In this document: one piece after another, positions 1 to 9,310 of the stretch | How the letters are laid out: each line of letters starts with the position of its first letter | Position numbering within the stretch: the stretch's first letter is position 1 | From: Morococcus cerebrosus | GTDB taxonomy: Bacteria; Pseudomonadota; Gammaproteobacteria; Burkholderiales; Neisseriaceae | Direction of reading: 5' to 3' | Length of the DNA: 64,000 bases | NCBI RefSeq assembly: GCF_022749515.1 | Contig: NZ_CP094242.1 | Coordinates: 1,240,001-1,304,000, forward strand | Notes under the pieces: generated by a model | Databases searched by the model: none | Told to the model about the DNA's origin: nothing | The model's input: the letters and a program-made list of their open reading frames with translations, nothing else | Position numbers and translations under genes: made by a program

Positions 1-575
1 ATGCGGTTGAGGATGGTCAGCCCTGTCGTGCCCAGTTTTTTGCTGATTCGTCCGGCGACAACGAGGATGGCGTAGCAAATCAGGCTGACAAGGAAGCCTG
101 CGGCGAGAATCAAAGCAATATCGCTGTAATTTTTGGCGGCTGAGGCGTAGATGATGACGGTGGAGATACCGCCGGGACCGATGGTGATGGGGATGGCGAC
201 GGGAACGACGGCGATGGCTTTGGCGTTTTTCTGGATGTGTGGTACGACGCCCTCTTCTTTGTCTCCACCGATATTTTGTTTGGCAGGGTTGTCGTTGCCG
301 TTCATCATGGAGATGGCGATAAGCAATACCAAAATACCACCGCCGACTTGGAAAGAGCCGACGCTGATGCCTAAGATTTTCAACAACACCCCGCCCGTCA
401 AGGTGAAGACGGCAATAACGATAAAGACGGCGAGCGCGGCAGTGCGGGCGATGCGGCGTTTTTCTTTGGTGCTGTGATCCTGCGTCAAATCAAGGTAAAT
501 CGAGAGCGCGCTGAACGGGTTGATCAGTACAAGGAAGGCAACCAAAAGTTTGCCGATTTCTACACCTAATTCCAT
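1..575 (-). CDS. MarC-family integral membrane protein, 3' end outside window
   Basis: About 191 codons are present before the gene leaves the window at position 1; MarC proteins are usually a little over 200 residues, so most of it is here. The start at 575 follows an AAGGGA ribosome-binding site. The N-terminus (MELGVEIGKLLVAFLVLINP) and a later GPGGISTVIIYASAA stretch are typical of the MarC/UPF0056 family of multi-pass inner-membrane proteins. Their function is not settled; the old multiple-antibiotic-resistance label is not supported by later work. It starts only 11 bases after the rodA stop on the same strand, so it is probably the last gene of the mre operon. Confidence 0.85.
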   Translation of the reverse strand, partial: MELGVEIGKLLVAFLVLINPFSALSIYLDLTQDHSTKEKRRIARTAALAVFIVIAVFTLTGGVLLKILGISVGSFQVGGGILVLLIAISMMNGNDNPAKQNIGGDKEEGVVPHIQKNAKAIAVVPVAIPITIGPGGISTVIIYASAAKNYSDIALILAAGFLVSLICYAILVVAGRISKKLGTTGLTILNR

Positions 576-586
576 TTTTTATTCCC

Positions 587-1750
587 TTATTGGTTTTTTG
601 TAGAGACGTTTACGTCCGCTTTGTCATTGAATTCGTAGCGGCGTTTGGTTTTGTGTTCGCTGGAAATACCCATCAGCAGCGCAAGTACGGTCATGATGGA
701 GAGTGTTGCAGTGCCGCCGTAGCTGACCAACGGCAGGGGAACACCGACAACGGGCAAAATGCCGCTCACCATGCCCATATTCACAAAGGCGTAGCAGAAA
801 AAGGTCATGGTCAATGCTCCGGCAAGCGTGCGGCTGTAAAGCGATTGGGCTTTGGCGGCAATCAGCAGTCCGCGCGTCAGGATAACGAGGTAAACCAGCA
901 GCAGCAAGATGTTGCCGATCAAACCGAATTCTTCGCCATATACGGCAAAAATGAAGTCGGTCGTGGACTCTGGAATGTAATCCAAATGCGTTTGCGTGCC
1001 GTTGAGCCAGCCTTTCCCCCAAATGCCGCCGGAACCGATGGCAATCATGGATTGGATGATGTGGTAACCTGCGCCCAAAGGGTCCTGCGTCGGGTCAAAC
1101 AGCGTCAGGACGCGGGTTTTCTGATAGTCGTGCATCCCGTAGTTCCACAAAAGCGGCAATGCGGCAACAAAGGCAATGATGGCAGCAAAGATGACTTTCC
1201 ACGGCAGGCCTGCGAAAAAGACGATGAAAATACCCGATGCCATAATCAAAACTGCCGTACCCAAGTCGGGCTGTTTCAAAATCAGCGCAACGGGGATGAG
1301 GATTAAAAGCATGGCGATGATGTAGTGAAACCATTTCAGACGACCTTCGTGCCGTTGGAAGTACCAAGCGACGGTCATGGGCAGGACGATTTTCATGATT
1401 TCGGACGGCTGGATGCGCGTGAACCCCAGTTCCAACCAGCGTGTAGAGCCATTGACGGTCACGCCTGCGACTTCGACGGCGACAAGCAGCAACACGCCAA
1501 TCAGGTACATCGGCAGCGCAACCTTTGCAGCATCACGCGGCTTGAACGAGGCGACAAACCACAGCAGGGCGAAGCCGAAAACCGTATGCAGGGTTTTGTG
1601 TTCAAGCTGGCCGAAATCCTGCCCGTCCGCCGAATAGAGCAAAAACAGGCTCATGATGTAGATGGCGAGCATGGGGAAAAACAGCCACGGGTCTATCGGA
1701 GCAGATACGGTGCGCTTGATTTTTGCCCACATTCCGACCGTTTCATTCAT
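587..1750 (-). CDS. rodA: RodA, SEDS-family peptidoglycan glycosyltransferase
   Basis: A 387-residue multi-pass membrane protein of the SEDS (shape, elongation, division, sporulation) family. RodA polymerises lipid II into glycan strands in the elongasome, together with PBP2. The conserved C-terminal signature VPLPLVSYGGTATLS lies near residues 335-350, and the many hydrophobic segments and full length fit RodA rather than a fragment. The start at 1750 has a strong GGAGGA site lying inside the end of mrdA, and the two genes overlap by 8 bases, which indicates translational coupling. It follows mreBCD and mrdA, the usual elongation operon. Confidence 0.95.
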   Translation of the reverse strand: MNETVGMWAKIKRTVSAPIDPWLFFPMLAIYIMSLFLLYSADGQDFGQLEHKTLHTVFGFALLWFVASFKPRDAAKVALPMYLIGVLLLVAVEVAGVTVNGSTRWLELGFTRIQPSEIMKIVLPMTVAWYFQRHEGRLKWFHYIIAMLLILIPVALILKQPDLGTAVLIMASGIFIVFFAGLPWKVIFAAIIAFVAALPLLWNYGMHDYQKTRVLTLFDPTQDPLGAGYHIIQSMIAIGSGGIWGKGWLNGTQTHLDYIPESTTDFIFAVYGEEFGLIGNILLLLVYLVILTRGLLIAAKAQSLYSRTLAGALTMTFFCYAFVNMGMVSGILPVVGVPLPLVSYGGTATLSIMTVLALLMGISSEHKTKRRYEFNDKADVNVSTKNQ

Positions 1751-3782
1751 GATTTGCTTCCTCCTGTTTCAGACCGTAGGCTTTTTGGAATATGGTCGGC
1801 GGTTGGGGTTGTGTGCGGTGTTGCTGCGGTTCGGGCATTCCGCCTGCGTCGGGGTCGTCTGAAAACTGCTGCGGCTTGACGTTGAGCATATAAAAATCGG
1901 TCAGGCTGCGGGCAAGCGGTGCGGCGTAGGCACCCCAGCCGCCGTTTTCCAGAATCACGGCAATGGCGATTTCAGGCTTCTCCAAGGGAGCGAACGAAAT
2001 AAACCACGCATGGTCGCGGTGTTGCTCGCGCAAGGCTGCGGCGTTGTAACGACCGCCCTGCTTGATTTGCACAACCTGCGCCGTGCCCGTTTTGCCGCCC
2101 ATGCTGTAAGCCAAACCGCCGCCGATGCGGTGTGCCGTACCGCCCGGTTTCAAGACTTTCTCCATTGCCTGTTTGACGTATTCGAAATTGTCTTGTTTGA
2201 ACGGGATTTTGTATTCGGGATTGGGATTGATACGCGTGATTTTGCGTTTGTCGAAATCCAACAATTCTTTCACCAAATGCGGTTGATAAACCACGCCGTT
2301 ATTGGCAAGCGAAGCGGTGGCGTGTGCCATTTGCAGCGGGGTGTAGGCGTTGTAACCCTGCCCGATGCTGACCGAGACCATCTCGCCTGCGCGCCATTCT
2401 TTGGCGGTAGGATCGGACGATTTGGCAAAGCGTTTCGCCTTCCATTCGCGGCTAGGCAAAACGCCCGTATATTCGCTGGGCAGGTCGATGCCGGTTTTTT
2501 TGCCGAAACCGAATTGCGCTAAATACGGCGATGCTTTGTCTATGCCCATTTCGTAGCCCAAGCGGTAGAAAAAGGTATCGGACGACACCTGTATCGCCTT
2601 GCTCAAATTTGCTGAACCGTGACCGCTGCGTACGGAATCTCGGAAAACGTGGCGGCTGCCGGGAATGCTCCATGCGCCGGGCGCGGGAACGACCGTCGTT
2701 TGGGTAATTTTGCCGCTTTCCAGCAAAGCCATGCCCATAAACGGCTTAAACGTCGAGCCCGGTGGGTACAAACCTTGCGTTACACGGTTGACCAACGGTT
2801 TTTTCCAGTCATCATTCAAGGCTTTCCAAGTTTCGCTGTCGATGCCGTCGATAAAGAGATTGGGATCGAAAGAAGGTTTGGAAACGAAAGCCAACACCGT
2901 ACCGTCTTGCGGATTGATGGCGACAATCGCCCCGCGCCTGTCTCCCAATATTTTATCCGCCTCTTGTTGCATGCGGATGTCCATGCCCAAGCGCAAAGTT
3001 TGCCCCATGCGCGACGGCACGTTTTTCAAGACGCGCACAATATTGCCGTAAGCGTCTTTTTCCACTTCTTGATAGCCAGGCGCGCCATGAAGCTGCGGTT
3101 CGTAATATTTTTCCAGCCCCGATTTGCCGATGTGCGTGCTGCCGCGATAGAGCGCAGTTAAGCCCTCTTCTTCCAAAATTTCCTGATCTTTGTCGCTGAT
3201 GCGGCCGATGTAGCCTAAAAAGTGTGAGGTCAGCTTGCCATAAGGATACTCGCGGAAAGTACGCGAATTGACTTCTACGCCTTTAAATTCATTAAGATAC
3301 ACGGACAATTTTGCTGCTTCTTCATCTGTCAGGCGCAGCTTGAGCGGGATGTTTTCAAATTTGCGGTAGCTTTCGCGATATTTGTGGAAACGCTTCAAAT
3401 CGGTAGGCGTAATATCGACATACTTCCGCAGGGCTTCGATGACATCCTCCATCTTACCCTCAATGCGGCTGGGGATGACTTCCAGCGAAAACACGGGATA
3501 GTTTTTTGCCAGCGGTACGCCGTTGACATCTACGATTTCGCCGCGGACGGGCGGAGTCGGAATTAATGTGATGCGGTTGCTGGATGCCTGTCCGGAAAAA
3601 TCGTCATGCCGGAACACCTGCAAATAGACAAACCGCGCCACCAATGCGGCAAACAAAACCACAATCAGGATAAACGCCACCAGCAGACGCAATAAAGAAT
3701 CGGCTTGCGCCGCCTTTGCAGTCTGTGTTTTACCGCTACCGCCATTTTTCAGACGACGTTTCATAGTATTCAGTATGGACAT
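1743..3782 (-). CDS. mrdA: Penicillin-binding protein 2, elongasome transpeptidase
   Basis: A 679-residue class B penicillin-binding protein with one N-terminal membrane anchor (about residues 32-53), a dimerisation domain and a C-terminal transpeptidase domain. The catalytic SxxK motif is visible in YPPGSTFKPF, the SxN-type motif in VSSDTFF, and the KTG triad in GGKTGTAQ. It cross-links peptidoglycan with its partner RodA, encoded just downstream and overlapping. In Neisseria 'PBP2' often means PenA/FtsI; the mreBCD-rodA context and length make this the elongation enzyme MrdA instead. It starts 9 bases after mreD stops. Confidence 0.93.
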   Translation of the reverse strand: MSILNTMKRRLKNGGSGKTQTAKAAQADSLLRLLVAFILIVVLFAALVARFVYLQVFRHDDFSGQASSNRITLIPTPPVRGEIVDVNGVPLAKNYPVFSLEVIPSRIEGKMEDVIEALRKYVDITPTDLKRFHKYRESYRKFENIPLKLRLTDEEAAKLSVYLNEFKGVEVNSRTFREYPYGKLTSHFLGYIGRISDKDQEILEEEGLTALYRGSTHIGKSGLEKYYEPQLHGAPGYQEVEKDAYGNIVRVLKNVPSRMGQTLRLGMDIRMQQEADKILGDRRGAIVAINPQDGTVLAFVSKPSFDPNLFIDGIDSETWKALNDDWKKPLVNRVTQGLYPPGSTFKPFMGMALLESGKITQTTVVPAPGAWSIPGSRHVFRDSVRSGHGSANLSKAIQVSSDTFFYRLGYEMGIDKASPYLAQFGFGKKTGIDLPSEYTGVLPSREWKAKRFAKSSDPTAKEWRAGEMVSVSIGQGYNAYTPLQMAHATASLANNGVVYQPHLVKELLDFDKRKITRINPNPEYKIPFKQDNFEYVKQAMEKVLKPGGTAHRIGGGLAYSMGGKTGTAQVVQIKQGGRYNAAALREQHRDHAWFISFAPLEKPEIAIAVILENGGWGAYAAPLARSLTDFYMLNVKPQQFSDDPDAGGMPEPQQHRTQPQPPTIFQKAYGLKQEEANHE

Positions 3783-3791
3783 GGTTTCACG

Positions 3792-4295
3792 TTATCTGTT
3801 GGCGCGATAAAAATTGGTCAGCACCAGCATCAACTGGCTCAAGAAAGGCCAAAGCAGCGCGCCTGCCAAAGGTGCGATGAAACTTTGCCAAGTGATGATT
3901 TGATTGTTGAGGAACAGGCGCGCCGCCACCAAGACCGCCTGATGGCAGAACAATGCTGCCAATACCGCCCCTATCTGCATGATGTGGCCGTAGAGCATGA
4001 TTTGACGGCGCGTGTTCAAGACGAAATACACCATGACCGTATAAGACAATGCGTGCAGCCCCAAAGTTGCTGCCGTTGCGGCATCGACTATCAAGCCGAG
4101 CAAAAACGCAATGCCCATGCCGACACGTTGGGGATGATGCATAGACCAATAAAGCAGCATCAGCGCAGTCAGTTCGGGCAGCCAAAAAAACACATCAAAG
4201 GGAAAAGGCATGAAATCGACAAGCATGGTTACGGCAAAACTTGCCGCAATCCCGCCGACGGGCATGGCACGGTAGGAATCGTCAAAATCGTTCAT
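3792..4295 (-). CDS. mreD: Rod shape-determining protein MreD
   Basis: A 167-residue hydrophobic protein with several membrane segments, a component of the Rod complex that links MreC and the wall synthases. I start it at 4295 (MNDFDDSYRAMPVGG). A longer frame reaches 4364, but that extension overlaps the end of mreC and has no family-like sequence. The gap to the mreC stop is only 7 bases. The ribosome-binding site is weak, so translation probably depends on coupling to mreC. Sequence conservation in MreD is low, and the call rests on hydrophobicity, size and position between mreC and mrdA. Confidence 0.9.
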   Translation of the reverse strand: MNDFDDSYRAMPVGGIAASFAVTMLVDFMPFPFDVFFWLPELTALMLLYWSMHHPQRVGMGIAFLLGLIVDAATAATLGLHALSYTVMVYFVLNTRRQIMLYGHIMQIGAVLAALFCHQAVLVAARLFLNNQIITWQSFIAPLAGALLWPFLSQLMLVLTNFYRANR

Positions 4296-4302
4296 GAATG
4301 AT

Positions 4303-5142
4303 TTATTGGGAAGAATGGGAAGAAGACAGAACCAAAACAAAGCGGCTGCGGCGCAAGGCGGCAAACGGGGTCAGTTCTGTGTCGTAATAAGGCGTACCGG
4401 AAGCGCGGACGACTTTATCCACGCGCGCTACGGGAATACCTGCCGGATAAATGCCGTCCAAGCCGGAAGTAATCAAAACATCCTGCGGCTTCAAATCCGA
4501 TCCTGTCGGGAAATAACGCAAATCCAAACCCACGCCGTTGCCGTAGGCGAGATTGCGTTCACCCGTACGCTCAACGGCAACAGGGACGATACTTTGTGCA
4601 GCCGCCATCAGCTCGACTTCCGCGCTGTTTGCGTGAACCAATGTAATCCGCCCGATTAAGCCGTTTTGGTCGATAACGGCATCTCCTGCCGCCACCCCTT
4701 CGCCACTGCCTTTATTGATAATCAAACGCTCGGACAGCGGGTCTTTGCCACTGGACAATACTTCAGCACCGATGACATTGCTGATGCCTTTTTGTTGCAA
4801 GCCGTATAGCTTTTTCAGCTCCTGCAATTCGCTCAGGTTGACCTTATCGCGTTGAAGCTGGATTTTCAGACGACCGTTTTCCTCCAAAAGGAGACGATTT
4901 TGTTCCAACAGCTCGGTTTGTGATTGAGATTGGTTGGAAAAATATTGATAGAGACGGACCGGCTGGGTTGCCAGCCATTGCACCGGATAAAGAATCTCCG
5001 CCGCCGCAGTGCGCACGGGCTGCATCAGGTTGAAACGGCCGTCCGCCACCATAATGCCGGCACCCAGCAAAAGATACGCAATAAAACGAGGCAACAGCTT
5101 TTGGCCCTTTGCCTCGTCAAACCGTAAAGAAGAATGTTCCAT
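4303..5142 (-). CDS. mreC: Rod shape-determining protein MreC
   Basis: A 279-residue bitopic protein with an N-terminal membrane segment (about residues 16-34), a coiled-coil stretch (about 80-115, QNRLLLEENGRLKIQL) and a periplasmic beta-rich domain, the standard MreC architecture. It bridges MreB filaments to PBP2 and RodA. The gene begins 11 bases after the mreB stop. A DUS (TTTCAGACGACC at about 4864-4875) lies within the coding sequence in the coiled coil, an unusual place for one. Confidence 0.94.
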   Translation of the reverse strand: MEHSSLRFDEAKGQKLLPRFIAYLLLGAGIMVADGRFNLMQPVRTAAAEILYPVQWLATQPVRLYQYFSNQSQSQTELLEQNRLLLEENGRLKIQLQRDKVNLSELQELKKLYGLQQKGISNVIGAEVLSSGKDPLSERLIINKGSGEGVAAGDAVIDQNGLIGRITLVHANSAEVELMAAAQSIVPVAVERTGERNLAYGNGVGLDLRYFPTGSDLKPQDVLITSGLDGIYPAGIPVARVDKVVRASGTPYYDTELTPFAALRRSRFVLVLSSSHSSQ

Positions 5143-5153
5143 TTCAGCCTGCC

Positions 5154-6191
5154 TTACGGGTTATCCACAAAGACGGCATTCCATTTGCCGATATAATCCA
5201 AGGCTTTGCCCGCACCATAAGCCACACAGTTCAAAGGCTGGTCGGCAATACCGACAGGCAGCCCCGTCGCATCCGCCAAAACCGTATCCATACCGTGCAG
5301 CAGCGCGCCACCGCCCGTCAACATAATCCCCCTGTCGGCAATATCGCCGGCCAACTCAGGCGGAGCCTGTTCCAACGCAAGGAGAACGGCGCGGATAATC
5401 TGATTAACCGTTTCGCTCAAAGCCTCGCGCACCTCTTCTGAAGTAATGGCAAGCGACTTGGGCGTACCTTCCGCCAAATCGCGACCTTTAATCCGCATGG
5501 CGGTTTCGGTTGCAAAACCGGAGGCAGAACCGATTGTTTTCTTCAATTCTTCAGCCGTTGCTTCACCAATCAACACGCCGCGATGACGGCGCAGATAATG
5601 CACGATGCTTTTATCAAACTCATCGCCTGCCGCACGAACAGAGGCGGAATAAGCCATACCACCCAACGACAAAATGCCGATTTCCGTTGTGCCGCCGCCG
5701 ATATCCACCACCATCGAACCGGCAGTATCCTCAATCGGCAAGCCTGCACCCAAAGCAGCCGCCATCGGCTCCTCAATCAAATGTACGGAAGATGCACCTG
5801 CGGCGAACGCAGAATCCAAAATTGCCTTGCGTTCCACTTGAGTTGCCCCGCCCGGCACGCAAATCACTACGCGCGGCGGCACAACCGAATTGCCCTGTAT
5901 TGCTTTCTTAATCAACATGCCCAGCATACGCTCGGCAATCGTAAAATCAGCAATCACCCCGTCCCGCATAGGACGGACGATTTCAATATTGCGCGGCGCG
6001 CGCCCCTGCATTTTCTTGGCTTCCGTACCCACGGCGACAATTTTGCTTTTACCGCCCGTACCCGATTGAACCGCCACCACAGACGGCTCGTCCAAAACAA
6101 TGCCTTTACCACGCACATAAATCAACGTGTTCGCCGTACCCAAGTCAATGGCGATATCGTTTGAGAAAAAACGGGATAAAAAACGAAACAT
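5154..6191 (-). CDS. mreB: Rod shape-determining actin homologue MreB
   Basis: A 345-residue actin-fold ATPase that forms membrane-bound filaments directing lateral wall synthesis. The N-terminal FSNDIAIDLGTANTLIY segment is the phosphate-1 loop, DIGGGTTEIGILS the phosphate-2 loop, and GIMLTGGGALLHG the adenosine motif. It is the first gene of the operon mreB-mreC-mreD-mrdA-rodA-marC and is divergent from gatC across a 227-base region that holds one DUS. The gene looks intact, which matters because pathogenic coccoid Neisseria lack it. Confidence 0.97.
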   Translation of the reverse strand: MFRFLSRFFSNDIAIDLGTANTLIYVRGKGIVLDEPSVVAVQSGTGGKSKIVAVGTEAKKMQGRAPRNIEIVRPMRDGVIADFTIAERMLGMLIKKAIQGNSVVPPRVVICVPGGATQVERKAILDSAFAAGASSVHLIEEPMAAALGAGLPIEDTAGSMVVDIGGGTTEIGILSLGGMAYSASVRAAGDEFDKSIVHYLRRHRGVLIGEATAEELKKTIGSASGFATETAMRIKGRDLAEGTPKSLAITSEEVREALSETVNQIIRAVLLALEQAPPELAGDIADRGIMLTGGGALLHGMDTVLADATGLPVGIADQPLNCVAYGAGKALDYIGKWNAVFVDNP

Positions 6192-6418
6192 AAAATACCT
6201 GAATATCGGCCCAGCACCGATTTTATTTAATTGTTATTCAAAATATTAAAAACATGGGAACAGCACCTTTTCAGACGACCTCCCCACTCCCCGTATGAAA
6301 CGCATGGCGAAATCACACGCCGTTTGAGTAGTTTTCGGTTATAATTCCTCGTTTCATCGAAGAAGAATGCAATGATACCCCAAATAAGGGGGTGTCTGCT
6401 ATCAGACAAGGATTTTTT

Positions 6419-6709
6419 ATGGCTCTAAGCTTAACCGATGTGGAAAAAATTGCCAAACTCTCACGCCTTTCGCTGACCGAAGAAGAAAAAGGCAAAACCC
6501 TCTCAGAATTGAACGACATTTTCGCCATGGTCGAAAAGATGCAGAGCGTGAATACCGATGGTGTCGAGCCGATGGCACACCCCCACGAAGCCGCCCTGCG
6601 CCTGCGCGAAGATACAGTTACCGAAACCGACCATGCCGCCGAATATCAAGCCGTCGCACCCGAAGTGCGCAACCGCCTGTATATCGTGCCTCAGGTAATT
6701 GAAGAATAA
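6419..6709 (+). CDS. gatC: Asp-tRNA(Asn)/Glu-tRNA(Gln) amidotransferase subunit C
   Basis: A 96-residue small subunit of GatCAB, which amidates mischarged Glu-tRNA(Gln) and/or Asp-tRNA(Asn); GatC stabilises the GatA-GatB contact. The start at 6419 (MALSLTDVEKIAKLSRL) follows ACAAGGA and matches the usual GatC beginning. A nine-codon longer frame has no such support. It lies 170 bases ahead of gatA, with a DUS-type hairpin between them, so gatA may have its own promoter. Confidence 0.95.
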   Translation: MALSLTDVEKIAKLSRLSLTEEEKGKTLSELNDIFAMVEKMQSVNTDGVEPMAHPHEAALRLREDTVTETDHAAEYQAVAPEVRNRLYIVPQVIEE

Positions 6710-6712
6710 TTT

Positions 6713-6778
6713 TTTCAGACGATCTCATTATCTTGAAATATGAAATCTAAACTTGGGTCGTCTGAAACTCGTTTTTTT
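6713..6778 (+). terminator. Imperfect DUS hairpin after gatC
   Basis: TTTCAGACGA (6713-6722) pairs with TCGTCTGAAA (6758-6767) across a 35-base loop and is followed by a T-rich run. One arm departs from the DUS (GACGATCT), so the hairpin is weaker than most here. Confidence 0.5.
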
Positions 6779-6879
6779 CCTTCGAAATTTCAATCACTGT
6801 TCAGCCTACGTTTTCGGCAACACTTTTCCGAATATTTGCCTGAAAACAGAAACCGTCTCAAATTAGGAATCATGGCGCA

Positions 6880-8337
6880 ATGACCCAATACACCCTCAAA
6901 CAAGCCAGCCAACTGCTGCAATCCAAACAAATCTCCGCCGTCGAACTGGCAACCGAATACCTCGCCGCCATTGCTGCACAGAACCCGGCCATCAACGGCT
7001 ACATCACCCTCGACCAAGACAAGACCCTCGCCGAAGCCCGTGCCGCCGACGCGCGCATTGCGCAAGGTAATGCCACCGCGCTTACCGGCGTACCCATCGC
7101 CTACAAAGATATTTTCTGTCAAACAGGTTGGCGCAGTGCGTGTAGCTCCAAAATGCTGGACAACTTTGTTTCCCCCTACACTGCCACCGTCGTCCAAAAC
7201 CTGCTCGACGAAGGCATGGTAACGCTCGGTCGTACCAATATGGACGAGTTTGCCATGGGCTCGACCAATGAGACCTCGTTCTACGGCGCGACTAAAAACC
7301 CGTGGAATCCCGAACACGTCCCAGGCGGTTCATCCGGCGGTTCCGCAGCGGTCGTTGCCGCACGCCTTGCTCCTGTCGCACTCGGTTCAGATACCGGCGG
7401 CTCTATCCGCCAGCCTGCTTCACACTGTGGCATCACCGGTATCAAACCCACCTACGGCACGGTTTCCCGCTTCGGCATGGTTGCCTACGCATCCAGTTTC
7501 GACCAAGCAGGCCCAATGGCGCAAACCGCCGAAGACTGCGCGATTTTGCTTAATGCGATGGCGAGCTTTGACGAGCGCGATTCCACCAGCTTGGAACGCA
7601 GCAAAGAAGACTATACCCGCGACTTGGACAAACCGCTCAAAGGCATGAAAATCGGTCTGCCTAAAGAATATTTCGGCGAAGGCGCGGATGCTGATGTGCA
7701 GGCTGCTTTGCAAAACGTCATCAACCTTTTAAAAGCACAAGGCGCGGAAACCATTGAAGTTTCCCTGCCGCAAACCGCCCTGTCCATCCCCGCTTACTAT
7801 GTCCTCGCTTCCGCCGAAGCCAGCACCAATCTTTCCCGCTACGACGGCGTGCGCTACGGCCACCGCGCCGCCCAATTCGGCGATCTTGAAGAAATGTACA
7901 GCAATACCCGTGCCGAAGGTTTCGGCAGCGAAGTCAAACGCCGCATCATGATTGGCACTTATGTGTTGTCGCACGGCTACTACGATGCCTATTACCTGAA
8001 AGCCCAAAAACTGCGCCGCCTTGTTGCCAACGATTTTCAGACGGCCTTCGCGCAATGTGATTTCATCCTCGCGCCGACTGCGCCCACCGCCGCCCCCAAA
8101 CTCGGCAGCGACATCCATGATCCCGTGCAGATGTACCTTTCCGACATCTACACCATCGCCGTGAATCTAGCCGGCTTGCCCGCCCTGACCCTGCCCGCAG
8201 GTTTCAGCAGCAGCGGACTGCCCATCGGCGTGCAGTTCATCGGCAACCACTTCTCCGAAGCCAAAATCCTTGGTGCGGCGCATCAAGTACAGTTGGCAAG
8301 TGATTGGCACACCCAAACCCCTGATGGAAAAGCATAA
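6880..8337 (+). CDS. gatA: Asp-tRNA(Asn)/Glu-tRNA(Gln) amidotransferase subunit A
   Basis: The 485-residue glutaminase/amidase subunit of GatCAB, which releases ammonia from glutamine for GatB. The amidase signature is clear: the catalytic lysine region AYKDIFC near residue 80, the serine-rich [16 protein letters not shown] near 150, and [11 protein letters not shown] around 170 holding the Ser-cisSer-Lys triad. Full length for the family. Its TAA stop overlaps the next ATG by one base, coupling it to the virK-like gene. Confidence 0.97.
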   Translation: MTQYTLKQASQLLQSKQISAVELATEYLAAIAAQNPAINGYITLDQDKTLAEARAADARIAQGNATALTGVPIAYKDIFCQTGWRSACSSKMLDNFVSPYTATVVQNLLDEGMVTLGRTNMDEFAMGSTNETSFYGATKNPWNPEHVPGGSSGGSAAVVAARLAPVALGSDTGGSIRQPASHCGITGIKPTYGTVSRFGMVAYASSFDQAGPMAQTAEDCAILLNAMASFDERDSTSLERSKEDYTRDLDKPLKGMKIGLPKEYFGEGADADVQAALQNVINLLKAQGAETIEVSLPQTALSIPAYYVLASAEASTNLSRYDGVRYGHRAAQFGDLEEMYSNTRAEGFGSEVKRRIMIGTYVLSHGYYDAYYLKAQKLRRLVANDFQTAFAQCDFILAPTAPTAAPKLGSDIHDPVQMYLSDIYTIAVNLAGLPALTLPAGFSSSGLPIGVQFIGNHFSEAKILGAAHQVQLASDWHTQTPDGKA

Positions 8338-9209
8338 TGCCGGAGCAGTTTGTTTTTCCAGATTTCAAAACCGTGTATAAAAACGCTCCAAAATTTCAAA
8401 TCCAACATTTGAAATTTACCTTGCGCAAGTTGTTTGCACGGAGGCAGATTAAGGATTTTGAGACCTTTGTCAATGCTTCCGCACTACGTCGTGTTTTTTT
8501 CCAAAAGCTGCCACAAGATGCCTATCCTTTGATTCATGCCTTTATTGATAAGCGTTTTGACAGACAGCGCAGACTGCAAGCTATGAAAGAAGACCTGTTG
8601 GCAGCCGAAAAACTGTTCGGACAGGAAACACTTACCGGTATGGAGACTCGCGAATTCCATATCGTCTTAGCACATCTTTCAGACGACCTGACTTTGTGGC
8701 TGAACCGGAACGATAATTGCGTGGATGAAGGAATGTGGTCGCTATCCTTGCGCGATAACGAAGGAAAACGTCTCTACATGGCAACCTTCGCTCTAGTTGA
8801 CGGTAAACTGCTGGTCGCTTCTATCCAAGGCCCCGCAGGGGAAGAAGCCAAAAACCTTGTCCGCAGCCTGACCAAACAACTCCACGGCCTGCGCCCGCAG
8901 CAACTGATGGTAACCGCCCTACAATATTTTTCGGCATCACTCAAGTTGGGTGGCGTTATCGGCATTGCCCAAGGGCATCAGGTCAAACTGCGCTGGCGGC
9001 TGAAGAAACGGGTCAAAATGAATTACGACCTGTTTTGGCAGGAAAACGGCGCAACGCTCGAAAGCGACGGCTACTGGCATCTGCCGCAAACCCCGCCGCG
9101 AAAAGACTTGGCGGAAATCGAAAGCAAAAAACGATCGATGTACCGCAAACGTTACCAAATGCTGGATAACATGGCGACTGAGATGCAGGCTTGCTTTCAG
9201 AAGACTTGA
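8337..9209 (+). CDS. VirK/YbjX-family (DUF535) protein
   Basis: A 290-residue protein of the VirK/YbjX (DUF535) family, recognised from segments such as FQIQHLKFTLRKLF, the central LASIQGP-like region (LLVASIQGPAGEEAK) and a basic C-terminal MYRKRYQMLD. Family members in enterobacteria are linked to envelope stress or virulence, but their biochemistry is unknown. It is translationally coupled to gatA (stop and start overlap) and separates gatA from gatB. One DUS lies inside the gene near 8678. It ends before a perfect DUS hairpin, so gatC-gatA-virK may form one unit and gatB another. Confidence 0.8.
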   Translation: MPEQFVFPDFKTVYKNAPKFQIQHLKFTLRKLFARRQIKDFETFVNASALRRVFFQKLPQDAYPLIHAFIDKRFDRQRRLQAMKEDLLAAEKLFGQETLTGMETREFHIVLAHLSDDLTLWLNRNDNCVDEGMWSLSLRDNEGKRLYMATFALVDGKLLVASIQGPAGEEAKNLVRSLTKQLHGLRPQQLMVTALQYFSASLKLGGVIGIAQGHQVKLRWRLKKRVKMNYDLFWQENGATLESDGYWHLPQTPPRKDLAEIESKKRSMYRKRYQMLDNMATEMQACFQKT

Positions 9210-9217
9210 TACCGGGC

Positions 9218-9264
9218 TTTCAGACGACCTGTTGTCTCTACAAACCAAAACAGGTCGTCTGAAA
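9218..9264 (+). terminator. DUS inverted-repeat terminator after the virK-like gene
   Basis: A perfect 16-base inverted repeat, TTTCAGACGACCTGTT (9218-9233) and its complement (9249-9264), with a 15-base loop. It lies between the virK-like gene and gatB. Confidence 0.7.
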
Positions 9265-9310
9265 ACGGCTGACCACTTTATATTATTGACATCAAAAGAA
9301 AGAACCTCTT

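Noticed and set aside
590-1306. Long forward-strand open frames opposite rodA and mrdA
   Set aside because: They are antisense shadows of clearly conserved reverse-strand genes and encode low-complexity, family-free sequence.
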